Of a DNA stretch of 64,000 nucleotides, positions 1 to 7,958 are shown piece after piece. The stretch lies in assembly GCA_038147155.1 (NCBI GenBank), contig JAYQTA010000010.1:1-64000 (forward strand), read 5' to 3'. The stretch is from Australimonas brisbanensis. Its GTDB lineage: Bacteria > Chloroflexota > Dehalococcoidia > Lucifugimonadales > Australimonadaceae. The notes below the pieces were generated by a model. It searched no databases and was not told where the DNA came from. It saw only the letters and a list, made by a program, of their open reading frames with translations. Numbering within the stretch: position 1 is the stretch's first letter; every line of letters starts with the position of its first letter. The position numbers and the translations under genes are program-made.

Positions 1-110
1 GGTAGTCGGGGGGGCCCGCGCGGGCCCCCCCCCCCCCCCCCCCCCGGAGAGCCCCCCCGCCCCCCGGCCCCCCCCCCCGGGGGGGGGCCCCCTTCTCGCT
101 TTCAGGGAGT
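1..110. other. G/C homopolymer tract at contig edge
   Basis: The first ~110 bases are almost only long C runs and G runs. No coding or regulatory signal can be read. It lies just beyond the stop codon of the first gene, so a GC-rich terminator could once have been here. Homopolymers this long at a sequence edge are more likely an assembly or sequencing artefact. Confidence 0.6.
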
Positions 111-119
111 GGGGAGACG

Positions 120-1283
120 CTACTCAGCGCCGGCGAGGGCGGTGAACAGGTCCTTCAGGGCGGGGTCGGCGTCCAGCGCGGCCTTGGCGTTTGCCAGGGC
201 GGTGCGCATCTTGGCCTCACCCGCGTAGCCCACGGAGTAGCCGGCGATCTCGGCGTCCTTCACGAACTCGGGGCTGGCGACCATGGCCTCGAAGGCCTCC
301 TGCCAGGTGAGAACGATGGCTTCATCGGTCTCCGGGTCCAGCAGGAAGGTTCGCTGGAGGTTGTCGTTGATGACCTCCGTCGCCTCGAACACTGCCTTCT
401 GGCCCTCGGTCGGGTTCATGATGTCGTAGACGTGGGGCGGGATCTCCGCGCCCAGGTCGCCGGTCACGTAGTCGGAGTAGAACGGGTCGTCCGCTGGCTC
501 CGCGCCCCAGCGGAACAGGGGCACGATGCTCTTGGATGCGATCCACTCGGGGTAGAGGCGGGGCGCCGAGGTGTAGTTGCCCCGGCTGGTGCCGTCCAGC
601 TCATCCCGGTCGAATGCGGCGGCGATCTCGTTGGTGCCGCCGTAGCCGTAGATCATCTTGATGGGCCCGCCCAGCAGTTCCACGAAGGTGGGGCCCACGG
701 AGCCCGTGTCACCAGGGGCGGTGGCCCCGTCGGTGAGCGACTTACCGGAGGCGACGACCTGCGCCCAGGTGGTCGCCGTGGTGCGCTTGACGTAGTAGGA
801 CTGCGTCTCGTTCACCGCGGACGCGGTGCCCACGATGCGCACCGTGTCCAGGTCGAAGTGCTGGACGTCGATGCCCAGCAGCTCGCTCTTGACAAAGCGC
901 GGGTGCAGAATCGCCACCGCCAGACCGTCGGCGTCCAGGTCCGTGAAGGTGGCCTTGAACACGCGCTCACCGCCCGCACCGGGCAGGTTGCGCACCACCA
1001 GCTTGGGGTTGCCGGGGATGAACTTGGTGATGTGCTTGGCCATCAGGCGGGAGAAGGTGTCGTATCCACCGCCGGGGGAGAAGCCCACGTTCACCACGAT
1101 GGTCTTGCCCTTGAAGTAGGCCGCCGCGTCGAACGTCGGGGTCGGCGTGGCGGTGGCGCCGGGGTCAGCAGGCTTCGGGGTCGCCGTGGGGGTGGCGGTC
1201 GGGTCGGCGCCGCCGCAGGCCGCCAGGGCGAGGACGCCCACCAGGGCGAGTGCACTCAGAAGTAGCGCTCGGACTATTCGCAT
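120..1283 (-). CDS. TctC/Bug-type tricarboxylate transporter substrate-binding lipoprotein
   Basis: Likely an extracytoplasmic solute receptor of the tripartite tricarboxylate transporter (TctC/Bug) type. The ATG at 1283 is chosen because a GGGAGG site sits just upstream and it begins a lipoprotein signal peptide. The signal has basic residues, a hydrophobic stretch and lipobox LALAAC with Cys23. A Thr/Pro/Ala-rich linker (about residues 29-50) precedes the mature domain. That domain opens with a VVNVGFSPGGGYD segment resembling the ligand-loop region of the family. Length is 387 residues, slightly longer than usual because of the linker. No tctA or tctB membrane genes lie nearby, so it may be an orphan receptor. 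The ligand cannot be read from sequence. Confidence 0.78.
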   Translation of the reverse strand: MRIVRALLLSALALVGVLALAACGGADPTATPTATPKPADPGATATPTPTFDAAAYFKGKTIVVNVGFSPGGGYDTFSRLMAKHITKFIPGNPKLVVRNLPGAGGERVFKATFTDLDADGLAVAILHPRFVKSELLGIDVQHFDLDTVRIVGTASAVNETQSYYVKRTTATTWAQVVASGKSLTDGATAPGDTGSVGPTFVELLGGPIKMIYGYGGTNEIAAAFDRDELDGTSRGNYTSAPRLYPEWIASKSIVPLFRWGAEPADDPFYSDYVTGDLGAEIPPHVYDIMNPTEGQKAVFEATEVINDNLQRTFLLDPETDEAIVLTWQEAFEAMVASPEFVKDAEIAGYSVGYAGEAKMRTALANAKAALDADPALKDLFTALAGAE

Positions 1284-1468
1284 GGATCCCTCCCGCTTGA
1301 TACGTCGGATGGCAGTCCCGTGTGGAGCCGCTGTGGCGCGCAACGGTAGAGAGGGGGGGCCTACCTGTCAAGGCCACCCGCGCCGCGCTGGCCGCTCCCT
1401 GGCGCGCCTGCTATCCTCCGGCGCGCCGGGCCCCGCCCGCGCTACCCACGCCCCACGGAGGTGTCCCC

Positions 1469-2671
1469 ATGACCAGCAAGCAGTCCGGCCAGTGGTCCGA
1501 ACCGACGGACCAGGCCACCCGCTCGGGCAAGGGGCACTGGAAGCGGCCCAACACCATCTACGACACCTTCATGGAGGAGCAGGGCATCCCGGTGCACCGC
1601 GACATCGGCGTGCGCCGGGTGCAGGACCTGCCCATGAAGCCGTGGAAGCGCATGGGCGGAAAGGGGACGTTCATCCAGCTCTTCGGCACCGAGGGCAAGT
1701 GGGGCTCCTACGTCGTCGAGGTGCCCGCCGCGGGCGCGCTCAACGAGGAGAAGCACCTGTACGAGGAGATCTACTTCGTGGTGGAGGGGCGCGGGAGCAC
1801 CGAGGTGTGGGCTGAGGGCTCGACCCGCAAGCACACCTTCGAGTGGCAGAAGGGCTCGCTCTTCACCATCCCCATGAACACCCGCCACCGCATCGTCAAC
1901 GCCACCAACGCACCGGCGCTGCTGCTGGCGGGCACCACCGCGCCCCCGGTGATGAACCTGTACCAGAACAACGACTTCATCTTCAACAACGACTACACCT
2001 TCACCGACCGGTTCGACGACTCCGACGACTACTTCAAGCCGAAGGAGGAGATCGAGCCCGACCCGGTGCGGGGCCTCGCCATGCGCCGCACCAACATCAT
2101 CCCGGACATCGTCAACTGCGAGTTGCCCTCGGACAACCGGCGTTCCCCCGGCTACCGGCGCATCGAGCCGTTCATGTCCAAGAACCGTTTCTACCTGTGG
2201 ATCGGCCAGCACGAGGTGGGCCGCTACTCCAAGGCCCACGCCCACGGCTCTGCCGCCGTGCTCATCTGCATCAAGGGCAAGGGCTACACCTACACCTGGC
2301 CCCGCACCCTGGGCACCCACCCGTGGGAGGACGGTAACGAGGACAAGATCAAGCGCCAGGACTACGAGCCCGTGGGCATGGTGACCGCCGCGCCCATGAG
2401 CGGTGACTGGTTCCACCAGCACTTCGGTACCTCGGCCCAGGGCCTGCGCCTGACGGCCTGGTTCGGCCCCCACGCCCCCGGCCGCGAGGCGGGAGTGCCT
2501 GGCGAGGAGGACTCCGACCGGGGCGCGCTGGAACTGCACGAGGGCGGCTCGGCCATCGCTTACTGGGATGAGGACCCGTACATCCGCAAGGAGTTCGACG
2601 CCGAACTGCGCAAGGAGGGCGTCGGCTCCCGGATGGAGGAGCGCTTCTACCAGCGCCCCGCCGGGCTCTAG
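1469..2671 (+). CDS. bicupin domain protein, possible dioxygenase-like enzyme
   Basis: A 400-residue soluble protein with two cupin barrels. The N-terminal barrel (about residues 95-160) has EEIYFVVEGRG followed by a GSLFTIP stretch, but lacks a clear HxH pair. The C-terminal barrel (about 255-340) carries HAHG and a later HQHF, which could bind a metal. The arrangement recalls gentisate-dioxygenase-like bicupins, but the substrate is unknown. The ATG at 1469 has GGAGG nine bases upstream. A TATCCT -10-like hexamer lies at 1412-1417. A strong hairpin directly follows the stop. The gene is divergent from the TctC-like lipoprotein, so the two may share a control region. Confidence 0.72.
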   Translation: MTSKQSGQWSEPTDQATRSGKGHWKRPNTIYDTFMEEQGIPVHRDIGVRRVQDLPMKPWKRMGGKGTFIQLFGTEGKWGSYVVEVPAAGALNEEKHLYEEIYFVVEGRGSTEVWAEGSTRKHTFEWQKGSLFTIPMNTRHRIVNATNAPALLLAGTTAPPVMNLYQNNDFIFNNDYTFTDRFDDSDDYFKPKEEIEPDPVRGLAMRRTNIIPDIVNCELPSDNRRSPGYRRIEPFMSKNRFYLWIGQHEVGRYSKAHAHGSAAVLICIKGKGYTYTWPRTLGTHPWEDGNEDKIKRQDYEPVGMVTAAPMSGDWFHQHFGTSAQGLRLTAWFGPHAPGREAGVPGEEDSDRGALELHEGGSAIAYWDEDPYIRKEFDAELRKEGVGSRMEERFYQRPAGL

Positions 2672-2678
2672 CACCATC

Positions 2679-2706
2679 AAGGGGCCCGCCGTAGTGCGGG
2701 CCCCTT
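2679..2706 (+). terminator. hairpin terminator after bicupin gene
   Basis: An 11-bp perfect stem (AAGGGGCCCGC / GCGGGCCCCTT) with a six-base loop begins eight bases after the bicupin stop codon. There is only a weak T tract, as is common in GC-rich genomes. Confidence 0.8.
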
Positions 2707-2737
2707 CCATCGAGCCCACAGAGTGGGCGAAGGGAAT

Positions 2738-2912
2738 AGATGCTGGTCATGCACCTGCTGCCATGAGCGCCCGCCGAGGGCGCGGAGACTGGGCCAGGGG
2801 TGTGGGGGCTGAAAGACCCCCACTGGTGAGCACCCGGAGGGTGCGGAGAACCAGAGGCGCGCAGGGGGAGTCCCCCTGCCGTTGAGCCCGCTGCAGGCGG
2901 GCGGAGAAGGAG
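2738..2912 (+). repeat. dispersed palindromic repeat, copy R1 (partial)
   Basis: This carries the 3' half of the repeat family seen at 5466, 6285, 16619, 24880, 27598 and 55517. It has the conserved block TGCTGGTCATGCACCTGCTG and a chain of small hairpins such as CACCCGGAGGGTG and GGGGGAGTCCCCC. It ends in the GCGGAGA edge found in other copies. The edge runs into the GAAGGAG ribosome-binding site of the eutA-like gene. Confidence 0.7.
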
Positions 2913-2918
2913 ATACAC

Positions 2919-4415
2919 ATGGCCGACGCGCCGCAGCACGGCTTCTCGGGCAAGGGCCGCTCCATCGTCGATGAGGACGAGATACACCTCACCTCGGTGG
3001 GCGTGGACATCGGCTCGTCCACCTCGCACCTGGTGTTCTCGGAACTGACGCTGGAGCGCCAGAACACCCGCTACGCCATCACCAAGCGCCGGGTGATCCG
3101 TGAGTCGGACATCCTGCTCACCCCCTACAAGGACGACCTGACCACCATCGACTCCGACGCGCTGGGGGCGTTCATCGACCGCCAGTACAAGGAGGCGGGC
3201 CTGGCGCGCGAGCAGGTGGACACCGGCGCGCTGATCCTCACGGGCGTGGCGGTGCGCCGCTCCAACGCGCGGGCCATCGGTGAGCTGTTCGCCGGTGAGG
3301 CCGGCAAGTTCGTGGCGGTGAGCGCGGGCGACGGCCTGGAGGCCACCATGGCGGCTTTCGGGTCGGGCGCGGCGGCCGAGTCGGGTCGCAGCCACATCGA
3401 CGTGGTGATGAACATCGACATCGGCGGGGGCACCTCCAAGGTGGCGCTGTGCCAGGACGGCAAGGTGCTGGAGGTGACGGCTATCGACGTGGGCGCACGC
3501 CTGGTGGCCACGGACGAACAGGGCACCGTGCAGCGCATCGAGGAGGCGGGCCGCTACTTCGCGGGGAAGGCGGGTCTGCACCTGGAGAACGGGGTGCACC
3601 TGAGCCAGGACGACAAGCAGGCGCTGGTCTCCCAGATGGCCGACAAGCTCATGGAGGTGGTGGACCTGGCCGACATGAGCGAGGAGGCCAAGGGCCTGCT
3701 GCGCCTGCCGCCTCTGGTCTACCGGGGGCAGGTGAATGCGGTCATCTTCTCCGGCGGCGTCTCGGAGTTCGTCTACGGGCGCGAGCCGCGCTCCTTCGGG
3801 GACCTGGGCCCGGAGCTGGCGGCGGAGATGAAGAAGCGCATCGCCTCCAAGGGCTGGCTGCTCATGGTACCGGCCGCGGGCATCCGCGCCACGGTCATCG
3901 GCGCCTCCCAGTACACCATCCAGGTCTCCGGCTCCACCATCTACATCACCCCGGATGACTCCGTCCCCGTGCGCAACATCCCCGTGGTGGTGCCGGAGAT
4001 GGACCTGTCCGCCGACGATTTGGACCCCGCCGAGGTGGCCGATGCGGTCACGCGCGGGCTCACCCGCCTGGACCTGGCGGGCGGCGAGGGCGCGGTGGCC
4101 GTGGGCTTCCGGTGGGGTGGGTCGGCCACCTTCAAGCGCCTCGACGGCTTCTGCCGGGGCGTTGCCCAGGCGATGGGCACGCAGTTGGCGGCGGGGCAGC
4201 CGCTGGTGCTGGTGGGCGACGGCGACATCGGCGGGCTCATCGGCCTGCACCTGCAGGAGGAGGTGGGTCTCACCAGCCCCATCATCTCCATCGACGGCAT
4301 CGACCTGCGTGAGTTCGACTTCATCGACATCGGCGCCATCATCCCCTCGTCGGGCGCGGCGCCGGTGGTCATCAAGTCCCTGGTCTTCCCCGCCGCCGCC
4401 AAGGCGCAGGGGTAG
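2919..4415 (+). CDS. eutA: EutA-like ethanolamine ammonia-lyase reactivating ATPase
   Basis: A 498-residue member of the EutA family. In known systems EutA removes damaged cobalamin from ethanolamine ammonia-lyase using ATP. The actin/Hsp70-type nucleotide fold is visible as phosphate-binding loops GVDIGSSTSH (residues 28-37) and NIDIGGGTSK (166-175). A third glycine-rich segment with FSGGVSEF lies near 275. An excellent GAAGGAG site supports the ATG at 2919. The gene is an orphan here: eutB, eutC and shell genes are absent, and the next gene is an aldo/keto reductase 27 bases on. Either eutBC lie elsewhere or this homologue serves another B12 enzyme. Family assignment is strong and physiological role uncertain. 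Confidence 0.85.
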   Translation: MADAPQHGFSGKGRSIVDEDEIHLTSVGVDIGSSTSHLVFSELTLERQNTRYAITKRRVIRESDILLTPYKDDLTTIDSDALGAFIDRQYKEAGLAREQVDTGALILTGVAVRRSNARAIGELFAGEAGKFVAVSAGDGLEATMAAFGSGAAAESGRSHIDVVMNIDIGGGTSKVALCQDGKVLEVTAIDVGARLVATDEQGTVQRIEEAGRYFAGKAGLHLENGVHLSQDDKQALVSQMADKLMEVVDLADMSEEAKGLLRLPPLVYRGQVNAVIFSGGVSEFVYGREPRSFGDLGPELAAEMKKRIASKGWLLMVPAAGIRATVIGASQYTIQVSGSTIYITPDDSVPVRNIPVVVPEMDLSADDLDPAEVADAVTRGLTRLDLAGGEGAVAVGFRWGGSATFKRLDGFCRGVAQAMGTQLAAGQPLVLVGDGDIGGLIGLHLQEEVGLTSPIISIDGIDLREFDFIDIGAIIPSSGAAPVVIKSLVFPAAAKAQG

Positions 4416-4442
4416 GCTCACCACACCAACGGAGGGAGCAGC

Positions 4443-5432
4443 ATGCGGTACCGGCGCATCGGCGGTTCGGACCTGGAGGCCTCGGTCATCGGCGTGGGGG
4501 GCTACCCCTTCGGCCCGCCCCTGCTGGACCAGGAGCAGACCACCGCCGTGGTGAAGGCTGCGCTGGACGCGGACATCACCTTCTTTGATACCTCCGACGT
4601 GTACGGGCAGGGCTACTCCGAGACCTACCTGGGCAACGCCCTGCGTGGGCACCGGGACCAGGTCGTCCTCTCCACCAAGTTCAACCTGGTGGGCCTTGGC
4701 TCGGCCACCCCGCGCGAGCGCATCTTCGCCCGCATCGACGAGGCGCTGCGCAAGCTGCAGACCGACCACGTTGACCTGTTCCAGGTGCACTACTCCAGCC
4801 CCCACGTGCCTCACGAGGAGCTGCTGGGCCCGCTGAACGAACTGGTGAAGGCGGGCAAGGTGCGCTACATCGGCAACTGCAACACCGCCTCCTGGCGCAT
4901 GCACGAGGAGCTGATCACCGCCCGGGTGAACGGCTTCGCCGAGTTCATCTCCACCCAGAACCACTACTCGCTGCTCTACCGCCATCCGGAGGTGGAGCTG
5001 ATGCCCTACCTGAGGGCGCAGGGCAACTCACTCCTTGCCTACTTCCCTCTGGGGGGCGGCTGGCTCACCGGCACCTACCGGCCCGGCCAGCCCGTGCCCG
5101 CCGGTTCGCGCGCCGACAAGGTGCCCACGGGCATCGTCACCCGGCTGCGCTCGGAGCGCGTGGACGCGCTGGTGCCGCGTATCGAAGCCTTCGCCAAGCA
5201 GGCGGGCCGCCCCGTGGTGGAGGTGGCGCTGGCCTGGGTGCTGGCGCACCCGGAGGTGGCCGTCGCCCTCACGGGCCTCGACCGGCCGGAGCACGTCGCA
5301 GCCAACGTCAAGGCGGCCGACTGGGTGCTCACACCTGACGAGCAGGCGGAATTGGACGCCATCACCTCCTGGTGGGATGGCGCCAACGCCGTCATCGACA
5401 ACGACGGCCCGCCGGTCCGCCCAGGTGCGTAG
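4443..5432 (+). CDS. aldo/keto reductase
   Basis: A 329-residue NAD(P)H-dependent aldo/keto reductase of the bacterial YajO/perakine-reductase-like type. The catalytic tetrad is readable: Asp49 and Tyr54 in FDTSDVYG, Lys79 in STKFN and His116 in DLFQVHY. The TIM-barrel order and the C-terminal cofactor loop region around VALTGLDRPEH are intact. GGAGGGA precedes the ATG by seven bases. The short gap after the eutA-like gene suggests co-transcription and a possible role in handling an aldehyde product. The substrate is not predictable. Confidence 0.88.
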   Translation: MRYRRIGGSDLEASVIGVGGYPFGPPLLDQEQTTAVVKAALDADITFFDTSDVYGQGYSETYLGNALRGHRDQVVLSTKFNLVGLGSATPRERIFARIDEALRKLQTDHVDLFQVHYSSPHVPHEELLGPLNELVKAGKVRYIGNCNTASWRMHEELITARVNGFAEFISTQNHYSLLYRHPEVELMPYLRAQGNSLLAYFPLGGGWLTGTYRPGQPVPAGSRADKVPTGIVTRLRSERVDALVPRIEAFAKQAGRPVVEVALAWVLAHPEVAVALTGLDRPEHVAANVKAADWVLTPDEQAELDAITSWWDGANAVIDNDGPPVRPGA

Positions 5433-5465
5433 AGACCACCCTGGAGCAACGAGGCCGGGAGAACT

Positions 5466-5600
5466 CCTAGCCAGGAGTGGTCCGGGCTAGGAGGGTGCAG
5501 TGGGGGAGGGCTCCTCCCCCCGCTGGGGGCAGGCCCAGTGCGTTAGCACGGGCCGCGGGGGTGTCCCTCGCAGTTCGAGCGTGCGCAGCACGCGTGGAGA
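5466..5600 (-). repeat. dispersed palindromic repeat, copy R2 (partial, reversed)
   Basis: Read on the minus strand, this holds the 5' half of the repeat family. It has a CTGCGC..GCTCGA edge, a GGGACACCCC block and the core CCCACTGCACCCTCCTAG. Together with R3 it brackets the histidine phosphatase gene in the same orientation. Its right edge (GTGGAGAGCAA on the plus strand) supplies the ribosome-binding region of that gene. Confidence 0.65.
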
Positions 5601-5604
5601 GCAA

Positions 5605-6264
5605 ATGGCCCGCTGGTACCTGGTACGCCACGGCGAAACGGCCTGGAACGCCGCACGGCGCATCCAGGGCCAGACCGACATCCCGCTCCACGCCGACGGC
5701 ATCGCCGGGGCGGAGCGACTCGCTGCGCGTCTGGCCGGGGTGCGCTTCGCCGCCGTGTACGTCTCCGGGCTCACCCGCACCGAGCAGACCGCGCGCATCA
5801 TCCTGGAGGGGCAGCGTCCACCCGCCGCGCTGGACGGGCTGGACGATCAGCCGGAGCCCGTGCGCCTGCCCGCGCTGACCGTGCGCCCCGCACTCCAGGA
5901 GATACGCTACGGCGTGCTGGAGGGGCTCACCTGGGAGGAGGTGCGGGTGCGCGACCCGCGCCTGCAGGACCGGAGCTTCGCCCGTGACATGGACTTCGCG
6001 CCGGAGGGCGGCGAGTCGTTCCGCGCCCTGCTGGAGCGCACCGCCACCGTGGCCGCCGAACTGGAATCGCGCCACCGGAACGACGATGTGCTGGTGGTGG
6101 CGCACGGGGGCTCGCTGCGGGCGCTGGCCGTGGGCATCCTGGGCCTGCCGCCCGAGGCGTTCTGGCGCCTGCGGGGGCTCGAGCCCGCCAGCCTGTCCGT
6201 CGTCACCCACGACGGGGCGCTGCCCGCCCTCACCGCCTGGAACGACACCGGGCATCACGCCTAG
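5605..6264 (+). CDS. histidine phosphatase (phosphoglycerate-mutase-like) family protein
   Basis: A 219-residue enzyme of the histidine phosphatase superfamily. The phosphohistidine motif LVRHGETAWN sits at the N-terminus (Arg8, His9). The second catalytic His lies in VVAHGGSLR. The family acid residue is probably in the segment IRYGVLEGLTWEE. The ATG at 5605 puts the RHG motif at the expected place, whereas the longer upstream reading is repeat sequence. The ribosome-binding site GGAGAG is moderate and abuts repeat copy R2. Close relatives include cobalamin-pathway phosphatase (CobC-like) and phosphoglycerate mutase GpmB, which sequence alone does not distinguish. Confidence 0.82.
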   Translation: MARWYLVRHGETAWNAARRIQGQTDIPLHADGIAGAERLAARLAGVRFAAVYVSGLTRTEQTARIILEGQRPPAALDGLDDQPEPVRLPALTVRPALQEIRYGVLEGLTWEEVRVRDPRLQDRSFARDMDFAPEGGESFRALLERTATVAAELESRHRNDDVLVVAHGGSLRALAVGILGLPPEAFWRLRGLEPASLSVVTHDGALPALTAWNDTGHHA

Positions 6265-6284
6265 CGCCCGCAGGGCGCTAGGCG

Positions 6285-6570
6285 TGGGTCCCCGCTCGCT
6301 GCGCTCGCTCGAACCATGGGGCTCCCCTGCGCCCCCTGCGGGGGCTACCCCGTCTCCGCTCGCTCCCGGGGAGAGCGGGGGCCGATGGGCCCCCGGAACA
6401 AGGGCGCTCAGGCAGCAGGCCTAAAGCCTGCTCGCATCGAACGCTGACCCGCCGCGATGGTCCGGGCCAGAGGGGCGCAGTGGGGGAGGGCACCTCTCCC
6501 CGCCGGGGGGTCGGCGCGCACCGCCCAGGGGGGCTCCCCCTTCAAATGCGACTGCCGGAGGCAGCCGGGG
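6285..6570 (-). repeat. dispersed palindromic repeat, copy R3 (reversed)
   Basis: A nearly complete copy on the minus strand, filling the 308-base gap between the phosphatase and amidase genes. Plus-strand edges are CGCTCGCTGCGCTCGCTCGA on the left and GGCTCCCCCTTCAA on the right. Inside are the shared core CAGTGGGGGAGGGCACC and hairpins such as CCCCCTGCGGGGG. No gene is seen in it. Confidence 0.75.
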
Positions 6571-6572
6571 AA

Positions 6573-7913
6573 CTACACGGGCGGGGCCAGGTGCACGTCC
6601 AGCACACGCTCGGCGAAGCGCGCCGCACGTAGCAGCCGCGCTTCCTGGAAGGGCGGCGTCGCCATCTGCGCGCCCAGGGGCAGCCCCTGGCCCGACAGGC
6701 CCACGGGGATCGAGATGGACGGGAAGCCGGTGTAGCTCCACGCGCTTTGGAAGCGGGTGTCGCCCGTGATGGTGCGATCGCGCGGCGCGGGCCCGGAGGC
6801 CGTGGGCGTCAGCAGCACGTCGTAGCGGGCGAGCGCCTGGTCGGCCAGCCAGCGCATGTCGGCGCGGTAGCTCACCGCCTGGGCGTAGCGCATCCCCGTG
6901 TGCTTGAAGCCGTTCTCCAGGTAGACGGAGATCTTGGGCCCGTAGAGCGCCTCGTTGCCCCGGTAGAGGGGCTCGTGCCAGATGGCCATCTCAGCCTCCT
7001 GGATCACCTTGTGGTGGGCGAAGGCCGCATCGAAATCGATACCGGGGTCCACCTCCTCCACCACGGCGCCGGCGGCCATGAGCGCCTGGGCCACCTGCTC
7101 CATCGCCAGGCGCGTCTCGGCGTCGGACTCGGAGAAGAACCAGGAGCGCACCAGCCCGTAGCGTGGGGGCGCTCCTCCAACCTCGATGGCGGCGGAGTAG
7201 TCGTCCACCGGCACGGGCACGCAGTCGGGGTCCGCCGGGTCGTAGCCCGCCGTGGCGCCCAGGAGCAGCGCGGCGTCGGTGACGTTCCGGCACAGGAACC
7301 CCACGTGGTCGCACGAGCGCGACATGGGGATGACGCCCAGGCGCGTCACTCGTCCGAAGGTGGGCTTGAGCCCCACCACCCCGTTATAGGCCGCCGGGCG
7401 CAGCACCGAGCCGACGGTCTGCGAGCCGAAGGCCCATGGCACCATGCGTGCCGCCACGGCCACACCGGAGCCGGTGGAGGAGCCACCGGGGGTCGCCTCG
7501 GCGTCCCACGGGTTGAAGCAAGGGGCGGGGTCGCCGTCGGCGAACTCGGTGGTGTGCGTCTTGCCCACCAGCACCCCGCCCCCCGCGTCGGCACGCACGA
7601 TGGGCGCGGCGTCGGCGTCGGGCACACGGTCCGCCCACACCTTGGAGCCGGCGGCGGTGCGGATGCCCGCGGTGTCGAAGATGTCCTTGGCCCCGTAGGG
7701 CACCCCGTGCAGCGGGCCCCGCGCCGGTGTGTTGTCGGCCCGGCGCGCAGCGTTGAGGGCCCGTTCCGGGGCCAGGGTGGCCCACGCCTGGAGCTTGGGG
7801 TCCAGCGCCTCGATGCGCCGCAGCAGCGCCTCGGTGTACTCCACGCTGGAGAGGGCGCGCTGGCGTATCGCCTCGGCGGCCTGGGCGAGGGTCAGCTCAT
7901 GGGGCTCGGTCAC
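6573..7913 (-). CDS. amidase signature family hydrolase
   Basis: A 446-residue amidase signature enzyme, hydrolysing carboxamide bonds with a Ser-cisSer-Lys triad. Lys76 lies in YGAKDIFD, the cis-Ser in PGGSSTGSG (145/146) and the nucleophile Ser169 in GSQTVGSVLRPA. The usual GTxxGGS is changed to GSQTVGS, with Val in place of the first Gly. Translation starts at a GTG behind a strong GGAGGTG site. Substrate could be an amide, carbamate or nitrile-derived amide. A GatA role is unlikely since no gatB/gatC are adjacent. A second amidase with canonical motifs occurs at 38062. Confidence 0.88.
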   Translation of the reverse strand: MTEPHELTLAQAAEAIRQRALSSVEYTEALLRRIEALDPKLQAWATLAPERALNAARRADNTPARGPLHGVPYGAKDIFDTAGIRTAAGSKVWADRVPDADAAPIVRADAGGGVLVGKTHTTEFADGDPAPCFNPWDAEATPGGSSTGSGVAVAARMVPWAFGSQTVGSVLRPAAYNGVVGLKPTFGRVTRLGVIPMSRSCDHVGFLCRNVTDAALLLGATAGYDPADPDCVPVPVDDYSAAIEVGGAPPRYGLVRSWFFSESDAETRLAMEQVAQALMAAGAVVEEVDPGIDFDAAFAHHKVIQEAEMAIWHEPLYRGNEALYGPKISVYLENGFKHTGMRYAQAVSYRADMRWLADQALARYDVLLTPTASGPAPRDRTITGDTRFQSAWSYTGFPSISIPVGLSGQGLPLGAQMATPPFQEARLLRAARFAERVLDVHLAPPV

Positions 7914-7958
7914 GGGGCACCTCCGGGCAGGGTGGCCCGGAGTATAGCGCGCCCCGCT

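Noticed and set aside
2349..4985. Minus-strand open frame of 878 codons
   Set aside because: It lies antisense to eutA and the aldo/keto reductase, has low-complexity His/Gly/Ala/Val composition and no ribosome-binding site. Long antisense frames are expected at this GC content.
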